Shown: piece by piece, positions 43,151 through 51,778 of the stretch
Layout of the letters: the number at the start of each line of letters is the position of its first letter
Position numbering within the stretch: position 1 is the first letter of the stretch
Source: Umezawaea endophytica
GTDB lineage: Bacteria > Actinomycetota > Actinomycetes > Mycobacteriales > Pseudonocardiaceae
Direction of reading: 5' to 3'
Length of the DNA stretch: 64,000 bases
Assembly (NCBI RefSeq): GCF_025061645.1
Contig: NZ_JANYMP010000020.1
Location: 62,001-126,000 of the forward strand
Made by a program: the position numbers and the translations under genes
The notes under the pieces: model-generated
The model's database searches: none
What the model saw: the letters and a program-made list of their open reading frames with translations, nothing else
What the model was told of the DNA's origin: nothing

Positions 43151-44496
43151 GCGAGCGCACCGGAGGGGACCTGCTGGCCGAGGCGCTGGTGGCGCTGGGA
43201 GCCCGCACGGTGTTCGGGCCGCTGGTGCTCGGGCCGTTCGACGCGATCGGGCGGTCGAAGCTGCGGTACGTGGACTGCCCGGACCCGGCGTTCACCGCCG
43301 ACGGGCACTCCCGCGTCACGGGGGACGTGACGCCGCTGCTGGCGCCGGGGGTCGTCGGGGAGCTGAGCGGGTCGGCCGCGGTGCTCGCGATCGGCGTGCG
43401 GGACGCGACGGTGCCGGTGAAGCACAGCGAGACCGTCGCGAACGCCGCCGGGATCGCGGAGGCGGTGGCGCGGGCGTGGGACGTGGCCGCGACCGCGCCG
43501 TTCGGGCCGGTGTGGGTGCGGGTGCCGGAGGAGGTGCTGCGCGGGCGGGCGTCGATCCCGTCGGTCGCGGCGATCGTGTCCTGCCCGGACGCGGTGATCC
43601 CCGAACCCCGATCGGTCAAGTCGGTGGCCCAGCGGCTGGACGAGGCCCGGAACCCGGTGGTGGTGGCGGGCGGCGGCGTGGTGCGCGGGGACGCGCGGGC
43701 GGAGCTGCTGGCGCTGGCGGAGAAGCTGGGCGCGCCGGTGGTGACGACGTTCGGCGGCAAGGGCGCGTTCCCCTGGGACCACGCGCTGTCCGCGCAGTCG
43801 TGGCTGTCCGACGAGCACACCACCCGGTTCCTGGAGGAGGCCGACCTGCTGCTGGTGGTCGGGTCCGGGTTGGACTCGCCGCGCGACAACGTCGTCCGGG
43901 TGGACGCCGACGCGGACAAGGTGGGTGACGGGGGCGTGCACGGCGACGCGCGGTTCGTCCTGGCGGACCTGGCGGAGACCGTGAAGCCCAGGACCGCGGG
44001 CGCCGGGGAGGCCGCGGTCCACGCCCTGCTCGACCTGGTGCGCCGCCCGGAACCCGAGCTGGACGCGATCCGGGCGGCGGTGCCCGACGACTCGCCGACC
44101 TTCTGGGACCGGACCGTGTTCGGGGACAGACCCTGGTGCGCGTGGGATCCGCGGGACTCCGCGATGGGCGGGAGGCCCGAAGGCGTGGGCTACGCCCTGC
44201 CCGCCGCGCTGGGGGCGGCGGTCGCGCTCGGGGACCACGTGCCGGTGCTGGCGGTGTCCGGGGGCGACACGGCCGCGCTGGGGCTGCGGGAACTCGCCAC
44301 GGCCCGGCGGCACGACCTGCGGGTGACGTGGCTGGTGGTGGACGGCGAAGCGGACCTGCTCGGCATCGCGCACGCGCTGGGCGTGCCCGCGACCGGCAGC
44401 ACCCCCTCGACCGTGCGCGACGACCTGTCCGAGGCGCTCGCCTGGCAGGGCCCCCACGTGGTGGTGCTGGGGCTGCCGTGGGGGGTCGACCACTAG
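43147..44496 (+). CDS. Degenerate thiamine-diphosphate-enzyme homologue
   Basis: 449 residues, shorter than usual ThDP enzymes (about 550). The PYR, central and PP domains are recognisable: ADGHSRVTG near residue 51, the central [19 protein letters not shown], and [16 protein letters not shown]. The catalytic glutamate of the PYR domain is missing ([13 protein letters not shown] has no Glu) and the cofactor GDG-N motif is replaced by SGGDTAALG without the asparagine. It is probably not an active carboligase. Coupled to agmatinase by a 4-base overlap, it may bind or stabilise that enzyme; this is speculation. Confidence 0.8.
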   Translation: MSERTGGDLLAEALVALGARTVFGPLVLGPFDAIGRSKLRYVDCPDPAFTADGHSRVTGDVTPLLAPGVVGELSGSAAVLAIGVRDATVPVKHSETVANAAGIAEAVARAWDVAATAPFGPVWVRVPEEVLRGRASIPSVAAIVSCPDAVIPEPRSVKSVAQRLDEARNPVVVAGGGVVRGDARAELLALAEKLGAPVVTTFGGKGAFPWDHALSAQSWLSDEHTTRFLEEADLLLVVGSGLDSPRDNVVRVDADADKVGDGGVHGDARFVLADLAETVKPRTAGAGEAAVHALLDLVRRPEPELDAIRAAVPDDSPTFWDRTVFGDRPWCAWDPRDSAMGGRPEGVGYALPAALGAAVALGDHVPVLAVSGGDTAALGLRELATARRHDLRVTWLVVDGEADLLGIAHALGVPATGSTPSTVRDDLSEALAWQGPHVVVLGLPWGVDH

Positions 44497-44560
44497 ACCG
44501 TTCGAGTTCGACGCGACCAGGCGTTACGCGGAAGCAACCGGAGTAGACCACTATCAGGTG

Positions 44561-45376
44561 ATGGGAGACCGACGGCTGCGCATCGGGTGCGAGTTCACGT
44601 ACGAGGCCGCCATCAGGACGCCCACGGTGTTCCAGGTGCAGGCGAACGACGAGCCTCGGGTGAAGGTGCTGTCCGAGGAGTGGCGGATCGACCCCGAGGT
44701 CGACTCGCACGGCTACCGCGACCTCTACGACAACCCGTGCCTGCGGGTCGTGCTGCCGCAGGGCATGTCGACGCTCACGTACGAGGCGCTCGCGGTGGTG
44801 CCGGACGCGGTCGAGGACTTCGACGAGGACGCGCCGGAGATCGTGCCGGAGCGGCTGCCCGACGACGTGCTGATCTACACGCTGCCCAGCCGGTACGTGC
44901 TGCCGGACATGCTCGCCGACCAGTCGTGGTCCCGGTTCGGCTCGACGCCGACCGGCTACCGGCGCGTCCAGGAGATCACCCAGCACGTCCACGACCACCT
45001 CACGTTCAGCTACGGCAGCAGCCTGCCCACGTCGACCGCGCTGGACGTCTACACGTCCGGGTACGGCGTGTGCCGCGACTTCACCCACCTGGCGATCTCG
45101 TTCTGCCGCGCGCTGAACATCCCGGCCCGCTACGTCTTCGGGTACCTGCCCGACCTGGACACCGAGCCCTCGCCGGACCCGATGGACTTCGCGGCGTGGA
45201 TGGAGGTCTGGCTCGGCGACCGCTGGTGGACGTTCGACCCGCGCAACAACCGCCGCCTCAAGGGGCGCGTGGTCGTGGGGCGCGGACGTGACGCGTCCGA
45301 CGTGGCGATGGCCACGACGTTCGGCGGCCCTACGCTCCACTCGATGGTGGTCCACGCCGAGGAGGCACAACCGTGA
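44561..45376 (+). CDS. Transglutaminase-like protein, first of a coupled pair
   Basis: 271 residues. An N-terminal beta-domain (about 5-130) precedes a transglutaminase-like core with C171 in YGVCRDFTHLAI and D226 in WWTFDPRNN. The histidine expected in the HAW motif is alanine (DFAAWMEVW, about 211), a change also seen in some relatives, so classical catalysis is doubtful. ATG at 44561 overlaps a GTG one codon earlier; there is no good ribosome site. The second transglutaminase gene overlaps its stop. Confidence 0.83.
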   Translation: MGDRRLRIGCEFTYEAAIRTPTVFQVQANDEPRVKVLSEEWRIDPEVDSHGYRDLYDNPCLRVVLPQGMSTLTYEALAVVPDAVEDFDEDAPEIVPERLPDDVLIYTLPSRYVLPDMLADQSWSRFGSTPTGYRRVQEITQHVHDHLTFSYGSSLPTSTALDVYTSGYGVCRDFTHLAISFCRALNIPARYVFGYLPDLDTEPSPDPMDFAAWMEVWLGDRWWTFDPRNNRRLKGRVVVGRGRDASDVAMATTFGGPTLHSMVVHAEEAQP

Positions 45377-46254
45377 CGCTGAGCCCCGAGTTGCTGTCCC
45401 GCCCGCTGCTGGACCACACCGCCGTGGACCTGGACGGCGCCGAGCGGGTCACCTACGTGCTGGAGCAGAGCTTCCACTACGGCTACGACCAGCCGATCGA
45501 CCAGCTCGACCACCGGCTCGTGGTCGTGCCGCTGGCCCGGCACGGGAACCAGCACCGCCGCGCGCACCGGCTGGACGTCGAGGGCGCGGCCGTCCGCAGG
45601 CGGTCGCGGTTGGACGGCCACGGCAACACCGTCGTGCGCGTCCGGGCGGACCGCGTGGAGGAGGGTGTCCGGTTCGGTGTCGTCGCGCTGCTGGAACGCG
45701 TCCGCGCCGACGGCCCCGTGCACCTGCCCGCGTCGGCGCTGCGCGACCAGCGCCTGCTCCGCCCGACCAGGCTGACCACACCGGACGATCGCCTGCGCGA
45801 CCTGGCCGCGGGCGTGCGCGGCGGTTCGCCGCTGGAGCGGGCCGAACGGATCTGCGCGCTGGTGCACGACGCCGTCCACTACGAGTACGGCGTCACGTCG
45901 GTCGAGACGACCGCCGCCGAGGCGCTGTCCGGTGGTCGCGGCGTCTGCCAGGACTCGGCGCACGTGATGATCACGTTGTGCCGCTTGGTCGGCGTGCCCG
46001 CGCGGTACGTGTCCGGGCACCTGCTCGGCGAGGGCGGCACCCACGGCTGGATGGAGGCCGTCGTCCCCGACGGCGACGCCGCCGTGGCGATCCCGTTCGA
46101 CCCGTGCAACGGGAAGCGGGCGGGCGCGGAGTACATCACCGTCGCCACCGGCCGGGACTACGCGGACGTGCCGCCGACGTCCGGCAGCTACAACGGCACC
46201 CCGAACAGCACCCTCACCACGAACCGCCGCGTGGGTGTCCTCAGTGCGGCGTGA
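45373..46254 (+). CDS. Transglutaminase-like protein, second of the pair
   Basis: 293 residues with an N-terminal beta-domain (about 20-115, ending near the FGVVALLERV strand) and a complete core triad: C192 in GVCQDSAHV, H224 in GTHGWMEAV and D243 in FDPCN. This copy should be catalytic, as peptidase or amidase, possibly on a peptide or cell-wall substrate. GTG at 45373 overlaps the upstream stop (GTGA). A catalytic and a His-less copy made together suggests a heteromer. Confidence 0.85.
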   Translation: MTLSPELLSRPLLDHTAVDLDGAERVTYVLEQSFHYGYDQPIDQLDHRLVVVPLARHGNQHRRAHRLDVEGAAVRRRSRLDGHGNTVVRVRADRVEEGVRFGVVALLERVRADGPVHLPASALRDQRLLRPTRLTTPDDRLRDLAAGVRGGSPLERAERICALVHDAVHYEYGVTSVETTAAEALSGGRGVCQDSAHVMITLCRLVGVPARYVSGHLLGEGGTHGWMEAVVPDGDAAVAIPFDPCNGKRAGAEYITVATGRDYADVPPTSGSYNGTPNSTLTTNRRVGVLSAA

Positions 46255-46269
46255 TCCGGAAGCACGGTC

Positions 46270-46300
46270 TTGACCTCCACCTAACCTCAGCTCCTACGTT
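46270..46300 (+). promoter_or_regulatory. Candidate long-spacer promoter of the quinone oxidoreductase gene
   Basis: TTGACC (46270-46275), 19 bases, TACGTT (46295-46300). The 19-base spacer is typical of MerR-family-controlled promoters, but the spacer has no clear dyad, and no MerR gene is adjacent. Confidence 0.4.
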
Positions 46301-46329
46301 CGGTTGATCACCGAACCGAGGAGACGCCC

Positions 46330-47289
46330 GTGCACGCCATCCGCCAGCACACCTTCGGCCCCGCCGAGAACCTGGCCTTCGAGGAGGTCCCCGATCCGGA
46401 GCCCGGCGCGGGCCAGGTGCGGATCGCGGTGTCCGCCGCCGGGGTCCACGTGGTCGACACGACCATCCGGTCCGGGCTGAAGAGGGGCCCGTTCCCGTTG
46501 CCCGCCCTCCCCATGACCCCCGGACGCGAGGTGGCGGGTGTCGTCACCGCGCTCGGCGCCGACGTCGACCCGGTGTGGCTCGGCGGCCGGGTCGTGGCGC
46601 ACCTCGGCCAGGCCAGCGGCGGTTACGCGGAGGTCGCCGTGGCGAACGTCTCCGCGCTGCACTCCCTGCCGGACCACGTGTCCGACGACGTGGCGGTCGC
46701 GATGATCGGCACCGGACGGACGGCGATGGGCGTGTTCGAGGCCGCCGCGTTCCGCCCGGACGACACCGTGCTGGTCCTCGCCGCGGCGGGCGGCATCGGC
46801 GCGCTGGCCGTCCAGGAGGCGCACGCCGTCGGCGCGCGGGTGATCGGCGCGGCGGGTGGCGCGGCCAAGGTCGACCTGGTGCGGAGCCTGGGCGCGGACC
46901 TCGCGGTCGACTACCGGGAACCGGGCTGGGACAAGGGGATCGAGGGGGTCACGGTGGTGCTGGACGCCGTCGGCGGAGCGGCGGGCCGGACCGCGTTCGA
47001 ACTGCTCGTGCCCGGCGGCCGGGTGGTGCTGTTCGGGTGGGCGCTGGGCACCGAGCCGACGAAGTTCACCAGCGACGAACTGTTCGCCCGGACCCTGTCG
47101 GCGTCCGTGGCGCTGGGCCCGCGCCTGTTCCCCAGGCTGCGGGAGTTCGAGGAACTTTCCCTCGCGGCGGCGGCGTCCGGCAGGCTCACTCCCGTGGTCA
47201 GCTCGACGTTCCCGCTGGCCGACGCCGCGCGGGCGCACCGGGCGCTGGAGAACCGCGAGACCGTGGGCAAGGTCGTGCTCAAGCCGTGA
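46330..47289 (+). CDS. NAD(P)H:quinone oxidoreductase (MDR superfamily)
   Basis: 319 residues. The GroES-like N-terminal domain (1-120) lacks the catalytic and structural zinc cysteines, as in quinone oxidoreductases; the Rossmann motif is VLVLAAAGGIGALAVQEAHAVGA (about 155-177). GTG at 46330 with GAGGAGACG upstream. The 3' end overlaps the convergent TIR gene by 11 bp. Confidence 0.88.
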   Translation: MHAIRQHTFGPAENLAFEEVPDPEPGAGQVRIAVSAAGVHVVDTTIRSGLKRGPFPLPALPMTPGREVAGVVTALGADVDPVWLGGRVVAHLGQASGGYAEVAVANVSALHSLPDHVSDDVAVAMIGTGRTAMGVFEAAAFRPDDTVLVLAAAGGIGALAVQEAHAVGARVIGAAGGAAKVDLVRSLGADLAVDYREPGWDKGIEGVTVVLDAVGGAAGRTAFELLVPGGRVVLFGWALGTEPTKFTSDELFARTLSASVALGPRLFPRLREFEELSLAAAASGRLTPVVSSTFPLADAARAHRALENRETVGKVVLKP

Positions 47290-47725
47290 CACCGGGGTAG
47301 GGCGGCGGGGTCCTCGGCACGTTGCGGCCTGGCGAGAGGCCGTCGAGGAGGACCTCGCGCGCCTGCTCCGGAGGCAGGTCCAGCAGCTTGATGTAGACGA
47401 TCGGGGCGAGCAGTCCGGGTAGCTCGCAGTCGCTCACCAGCACCGGGACCAGCTTGCGGGCCCTGCCGACCGGGTCCTGGAAGAACACCGAGTACCACTC
47501 GGCGGCCGGGAAGTCGCGGTCGAAGAGGTCCGGGCTCAGCACCAGGATCGTGCGGTCGGCCTGGACGCCCTGCTGGGTCAGGTGCACGATGTTCCGCCCC
47601 GGCCGCATGTCCCGCGCCTGGGTCAGCACCGTGTACCCCTCGGCCTCCAGGACGTGGGCCATCCACTCCGCCCACGGTTCGTCCGGACCGCCGAAGCTGA
47701 TGAAGAAGTCGAGTCGATCCGCCAC
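47279..47725 (-). CDS. Stand-alone TIR-domain protein
   Basis: 148 residues, almost entirely one TIR domain: DFFISFGGPDEPWAEWMA opens it, ILVLSPDLFDRDFPAAEW gives the fourth strand and the putative catalytic E76. Such TIR domains cleave NAD+ or make cyclic ADP-ribose signals in bacterial immunity. The C-terminal 20 residues are proline-rich. GTG at 47725 has a weak ribosome site. It is divergent from the large TIR-NACHT gene with 49 bp between starts. It could be a partner, an effector or a duplicated sensor domain of that protein. Confidence 0.82.
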   Translation of the reverse strand: MADRLDFFISFGGPDEPWAEWMAHVLEAEGYTVLTQARDMRPGRNIVHLTQQGVQADRTILVLSPDLFDRDFPAAEWYSVFFQDPVGRARKLVPVLVSDCELPGLLAPIVYIKLLDLPPEQAREVLLDGLSPGRNVPRTPPPYPGVTA

Positions 47726-47740
47726 GCCGCGACGCTACTA

Positions 47741-47756
47741 CCCGTTCCGGAACGGG
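47741..47756. promoter_or_regulatory. Perfect palindrome between the two TIR genes
   Basis: CCCGTTCCGGAACGGG, fully symmetric over 16 bases, near the middle of the 49-bp divergent region. It is the opposite orientation to a LexA box. Probably an operator shared by both genes. Confidence 0.65.
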
Positions 47757-47774
47757 CAAGGCAGGATTGCGGGG

Positions 47775-50700
47775 GTGTCCGCCGGCATCGCGATCAGTTG
47801 GGTCGAGGCGGATCGATCATGGGCCGAGTGGATCGCCTACCAGGTCGACGACCTCGGTTTTCCGGTCCACCTGGACTACCGCGCGGGCAGCAACCGCGTC
47901 CACGAGTTCGACCGGATGCTGGAGGAGGGCTACCGCGTCTTCGCGGTGGTCAGCGATGCCAGCCTCGCCGACGAGGTGACGCGGAGCGAGTGGCTGCGCG
48001 CCGTGCACCGCGACCCCACCGGCAAGCGCGGGCTGGTGGCCCCGCTGCTGGTCCGCCCCGGCGACGCGGGCCCGCTGTCACCGCTCATCCCCGTGCCGCT
48101 CTACGACTTCCGGTCCGAGTCCGCCGCCGCGGACCGCCTCCTCACCGCGCTGGGCCTGCGCGAGAAGCCCGCGCTCACGCCGAGCTTCCCCGGCCTCACC
48201 CCGGCCGAGCACCGGAGCTTCCGGTCCGTCGACCGGTTGATCAAGGAGGCGCCCGCGCCGCCCCGCCGCGTCCTCCACCAGACCGACGACGCGCTCCCCC
48301 GGCTGCGGGTGCTGAGCGGCCTGGCCCGGTCCGAGGCGGGCCAGGTGCCCCACGGGCTCCGGTCGGGCGACTTCGGCAAGGGCCTCTACGTCGAACGCGA
48401 CGTGGCGCCGGAGGTGCTCGGCCGCCTGCTCGACGGAACGAGCGCGCCGCAGTTGCTGGTCGGAGGTCCCGGCACCGGCAAGACGAGCCTGTTGTGGGGC
48501 TTGGCGAACGGCCTGCTGGCGGGCGACGGGCACGAGGTGTTCCTGCTCAAGGCGACCTGGCTGCGCGGCGTCGGCGACCGGCCCGCGCTGGTGGACGCGG
48601 GCATGATCGCGGCGGCCGTCGAACGGGCGGGCCAAGCGTGCACTCTGCTCGTCGACACCGCCGACCTGGTGGTCACCGGCGAGGCCGGGCACCTCGCACT
48701 GGTCGAAGCGGTCAACGCCGCGGCGGACGGCGGGGCGTCCGTGGTCGTGACCTCACGTCCGGACGAAGCGGGCCTCCTGCCGGAGGACTGGGTCGTCGTG
48801 GAGCTGACCGACTACGCGACGGACGGCTCGCCGAGCGAGTTCGAGCGCGCGGTGGCGTCGCACAGCCGTTTCTACTGCCACAGCGCGGAGAACGCCCGCG
48901 GGATGGCGGCCCGGATCATCTCCGCCGTGGCGCGCCAACGCCCTCTCGGCTCCCTGTGCCTCCGCCCGTTGACGCTGCGCATGCTCTTCCAGCTCTACGC
49001 GCCGTCGGCCATCGCCGACAACGTCGACATCACCGACCTGTACTACGAGTTCTGGCGCGACCGGGTCGTCCGCGACCGCCGCGTCGGGTCGGCGGAGGAG
49101 TCGTCGGACGACGTCGACCTGGCCGGGTCGGTCCGGCAGCTCGCGGTGGCCATGCTGCGCGACGGCATCCCCGAGGTCGCGCCGGACCGCTCGTTCGACC
49201 CCGGTGAGCGGCGCCGGGAGGTCGACCTCCTGGTGCAGCGGGGCGTGGGTGAACTCGTCGTCGGCTCCTCCGGGCAGGCGTTCCGCTTCTTCCACCAGAC
49301 TTTCTTCGAGTTCGCCGCCGCGCAGGCCCTGCTGCACGCCAGGCGAGCCGACGCGCTGGCGCTCCTGCACGACCGCATCCGCGGCAGGCCGGACGACTAC
49401 CTGCTGCTGGCCGTCTTCGAGCAGGCGTGGCTGTGCGCGTGGCGCGACGACTCCATGGTTTCGGCGGCGAGAAACCTGGCCGTGCGGATGCTCGCCGACC
49501 TCTCGCGGACGTTCACCGACCGCGCGGGCGATCCGTTCCCGTACGCGCTCCAGCGCACGATCCTCTCGGTGCTCGCCCAGAGCCCGGACGTGCCGGAGGA
49601 GTGCTGGGAGCCCTTCGGCCACGTGCTGGCGCGGGCGAGCCTGCCCGTGGCGCGGGACTGCCTGGCGCTCATGCCCCCGCCGCAGCGCCGGTGGACCGAG
49701 CACGACGTGGACGTCCTGAAGGCGTGCGCGGACCGAGCCGACGCCGCGTGGGTGAGCGTCCTGGGAGTGCTGTCCCGCCTGGCGCAGCGCGATCCCGAAC
49801 TGGCGGTCGTCGGCGCGCGGCGGCTGGAGCTGACGAAGCGGGCGGCGGGGCTGGCCACGTTCCGCGCCGAGCTGCCGAGGCTGTTCACCGGGCTGCTGAC
49901 CGTCGACCCGGAGTTCGCGCTGGCCGAACTGCGGGAGCTGGGCAGGCTCACCGCGCTCAGGAGCGCGGGCCACCACCTGGTCACGATCCTGCGCCCGGTG
50001 CTGGACCGGGAGGCGGACCTGCCGGACGTCGACCTGGCGACGTGGGCGGACGGCGTCGTCGGCGCGACGGCCACCCGCGGGCAGGCGGTCACCCTGGCGC
50101 ACGCCGAGGCGCACCGGATCGCGGCGACGCGGCTCGCCGAGCGGTACGGGTGGTCGCTCCTGCTCGTCGAGTTGAAGACCGCGCTCGCCACGGTCGCCGC
50201 GGCGGACAAGGTCGCCTCGCGCGACGGCGCGCTGCTCGGCGGGGTGCTGGCCGCGCTCGCCACGGACGGTCCGCTGGAGACGGTCGACGTGGTCGCGCTC
50301 CTGCTGCGCGGGCACGACGAACCCCAGGTGCACGCCGAGATCAACCGCGGCTGGCTGGTGGGCTACACCCGCCGCGCGCCGAACCGGATGCTCGACCGCT
50401 GGGCGGACTGGCTGGCCGAGGGGCTGCCCGCGTCCCACAAGAAACCCGTGGGGGCGCGGCAGCGGTGGGCGGACACGGTTCGGCGCACGCTGGAGCGCCA
50501 GGACGTGGAACCCGTGGTCGCCGTGGGCGTCGCGGAAGCCGCCTCCCGCCGCCTGTCCGACGACGAGGTCGCGCCGTGGCTGGACCCCGACGTGCTGCTG
50601 CGCCTGGTGGTGCGGGGCGCGGGGGTCGGCTCGGCGGGGGCGCGGGCCGCGGTGGCCGGGATCGCGGCGGGGCAAGAGCTTGCGCCGCACGCGATCCGGA

Positions 50701-51656
50701 CGTTCATCCAGCAGTCGTTGCGCGGCACCGCTTCCCCGGAGGAGCAGCGGATGCTGCTCGACGTGCTGATCGAGCGCCGCGGGTGCGGGCACCTCCACCA
50801 GTTTCTCGAACGGCACCCCGACGTGGCCGGTTACCCGCTCCGCGCTCGGAGCGGGCCGCTGCGAACGCTGGTCGAGTCCGGTCTGGGGTCCGACCGGGCG
50901 ACCGACCGCCGCGACGGGGCGCGCCTGCTGGTCGCGCTGGTCCGCCGCGACGGGCTGGTGCCACCAGCGTTGAGCACCGTGGAGGGGTGGCTCGGGGCGG
51001 CGCGCGAGGTGTCGGTGCGGAAGTCGCTGGTGCAGGTGCTGGGGCTGGGACTCGCCTCGGGCCACTACCCGGCGGCGGACGTGCGGCGCGTCCTGGCACC
51101 GCGGGCGGACTGGGACCCCGCGGAGGGGGCGCCGTCCGCCAACGCGCTGGAGGCCCGGTCGCTCCTGGTGGTGCTGCTGGCCGGGTGGGGTGCGCCGGGT
51201 GACGCCGAGGAGTTGCTGCGGCTCGCGTTTCGCGAACCCGTCGAGTCCGCCGTCCTGGGGAAGGTGTCGGGCTTCGTGCGGCACGGGGCCGCGGGGCTGC
51301 CGTTCCTGCTGGACTTCGGCAGGCGGCTCCGGCACGCGCCGCGCCGGGCGTGCAAGGACACGGCCGTGCGCTGGCGACCGGCCATGGCCGAGGTGCTGGC
51401 CGGGGCCGAACCGGGCGAGCACCTCGCCGTCCTGGACGCGCTGAGGGGCGACCTGGACGAGGAGTTCGCCGCGAGCGTCGTCCTGCACCTGGAACCCCGG
51501 CGGCACGCCGAACTGCGGCACGGGATGACCCTGCTGCTCGACGAACCCGACCTCGACGAACGGGTGCGGCGCAACATCCGGCTGGCCCTCGTGGAGAGGA
51601 CCGCCCACCGCTCGCGGCGCACCGGTTACGACTGGCCGGACCTGCTCAAGCCGTGA
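47775..51656 (+). CDS. TIR-NACHT NTPase with long helical-repeat C-terminus (NLR-like)
   Basis: 1293 residues in four parts. Residues 3-125 are a TIR domain (AISWVEADRSWAEWIAYQ; putative catalytic E72 in TRSEW). A linker follows. A STAND/NACHT ATPase has Walker A GGPGTGKTS (about 229-237), Walker B LLVDTADL (D294) and TSRPDE (326-331). A winged-helix part ends in HQTFFEFAAAQALL (about 507), the NACHT-type FxHxTFxEfxAA signature. Residues 560-1293 are helical, Ala/Leu/Arg-rich repeats, the likely sensor. Architecture is that of bacterial NLR-like antiphage proteins, with TIR as effector. GTG at 47775 has no strong ribosome site. Confidence 0.85.
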   Translation: MSAGIAISWVEADRSWAEWIAYQVDDLGFPVHLDYRAGSNRVHEFDRMLEEGYRVFAVVSDASLADEVTRSEWLRAVHRDPTGKRGLVAPLLVRPGDAGPLSPLIPVPLYDFRSESAAADRLLTALGLREKPALTPSFPGLTPAEHRSFRSVDRLIKEAPAPPRRVLHQTDDALPRLRVLSGLARSEAGQVPHGLRSGDFGKGLYVERDVAPEVLGRLLDGTSAPQLLVGGPGTGKTSLLWGLANGLLAGDGHEVFLLKATWLRGVGDRPALVDAGMIAAAVERAGQACTLLVDTADLVVTGEAGHLALVEAVNAAADGGASVVVTSRPDEAGLLPEDWVVVELTDYATDGSPSEFERAVASHSRFYCHSAENARGMAARIISAVARQRPLGSLCLRPLTLRMLFQLYAPSAIADNVDITDLYYEFWRDRVVRDRRVGSAEESSDDVDLAGSVRQLAVAMLRDGIPEVAPDRSFDPGERRREVDLLVQRGVGELVVGSSGQAFRFFHQTFFEFAAAQALLHARRADALALLHDRIRGRPDDYLLLAVFEQAWLCAWRDDSMVSAARNLAVRMLADLSRTFTDRAGDPFPYALQRTILSVLAQSPDVPEECWEPFGHVLARASLPVARDCLALMPPPQRRWTEHDVDVLKACADRADAAWVSVLGVLSRLAQRDPELAVVGARRLELTKRAAGLATFRAELPRLFTGLLTVDPEFALAELRELGRLTALRSAGHHLVTILRPVLDREADLPDVDLATWADGVVGATATRGQAVTLAHAEAHRIAATRLAERYGWSLLLVELKTALATVAAADKVASRDGALLGGVLAALATDGPLETVDVVALLLRGHDEPQVHAEINRGWLVGYTRRAPNRMLDRWADWLAEGLPASHKKPVGARQRWADTVRRTLERQDVEPVVAVGVAEAASRRLSDDEVAPWLDPDVLLRLVVRGAGVGSAGARAAVAGIAAGQELAPHAIRTFIQQSLRGTASPEEQRMLLDVLIERRGCGHLHQFLERHPDVAGYPLRARSGPLRTLVESGLGSDRATDRRDGARLLVALVRRDGLVPPALSTVEGWLGAAREVSVRKSLVQVLGLGLASGHYPAADVRRVLAPRADWDPAEGAPSANALEARSLLVVLLAGWGAPGDAEELLRLAFREPVESAVLGKVSGFVRHGAAGLPFLLDFGRRLRHAPRRACKDTAVRWRPAMAEVLAGAEPGEHLAVLDALRGDLDEEFAASVVLHLEPRRHAELRHGMTLLLDEPDLDERVRRNIRLALVERTAHRSRRTGYDWPDLLKP

Positions 51657-51661
51657 AAGAG

Positions 51662-51772
51662 CCCGGTGCGCGTCCCGCTTCCCCTGCGAAAGCGGCACGC
51701 GCACCGGGTGTCCGCACCCCAGCGGGTGCGGGTGGCGTGTTCTCCGCTTCCCCTGCAGAAGCGGTGAACACG
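51662..51772. terminator. Three consecutive hairpins between convergent genes
   Basis: Hairpin 1 (51662-51708): 12-bp arms CCCGGTGCGCGT/ACGCGCACCGGG, then an inner CCGCTT/AAGCGG stem. Hairpin 2 (51712-51731): CCGCACCC/GGGTGCGG with loop CAGC. Hairpin 3 (51736-51772): CGTGTTC/GAACACG plus the same inner CCGCTT/AAGCGG. They lie between the TIR-NACHT stop and the anti-sigma stop and should block read-through both ways. Hairpins 1 and 3 share the apex CGCTTCCCCTGC. Confidence 0.8.
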
Positions 51773-51778
51773 TGGCTC

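Noticed and set aside
47741-47756. LexA box at the TIR promoter
   Set aside because: The order is GTTC then GAAC, the reverse of the GAAC-N4-GTTC LexA site.
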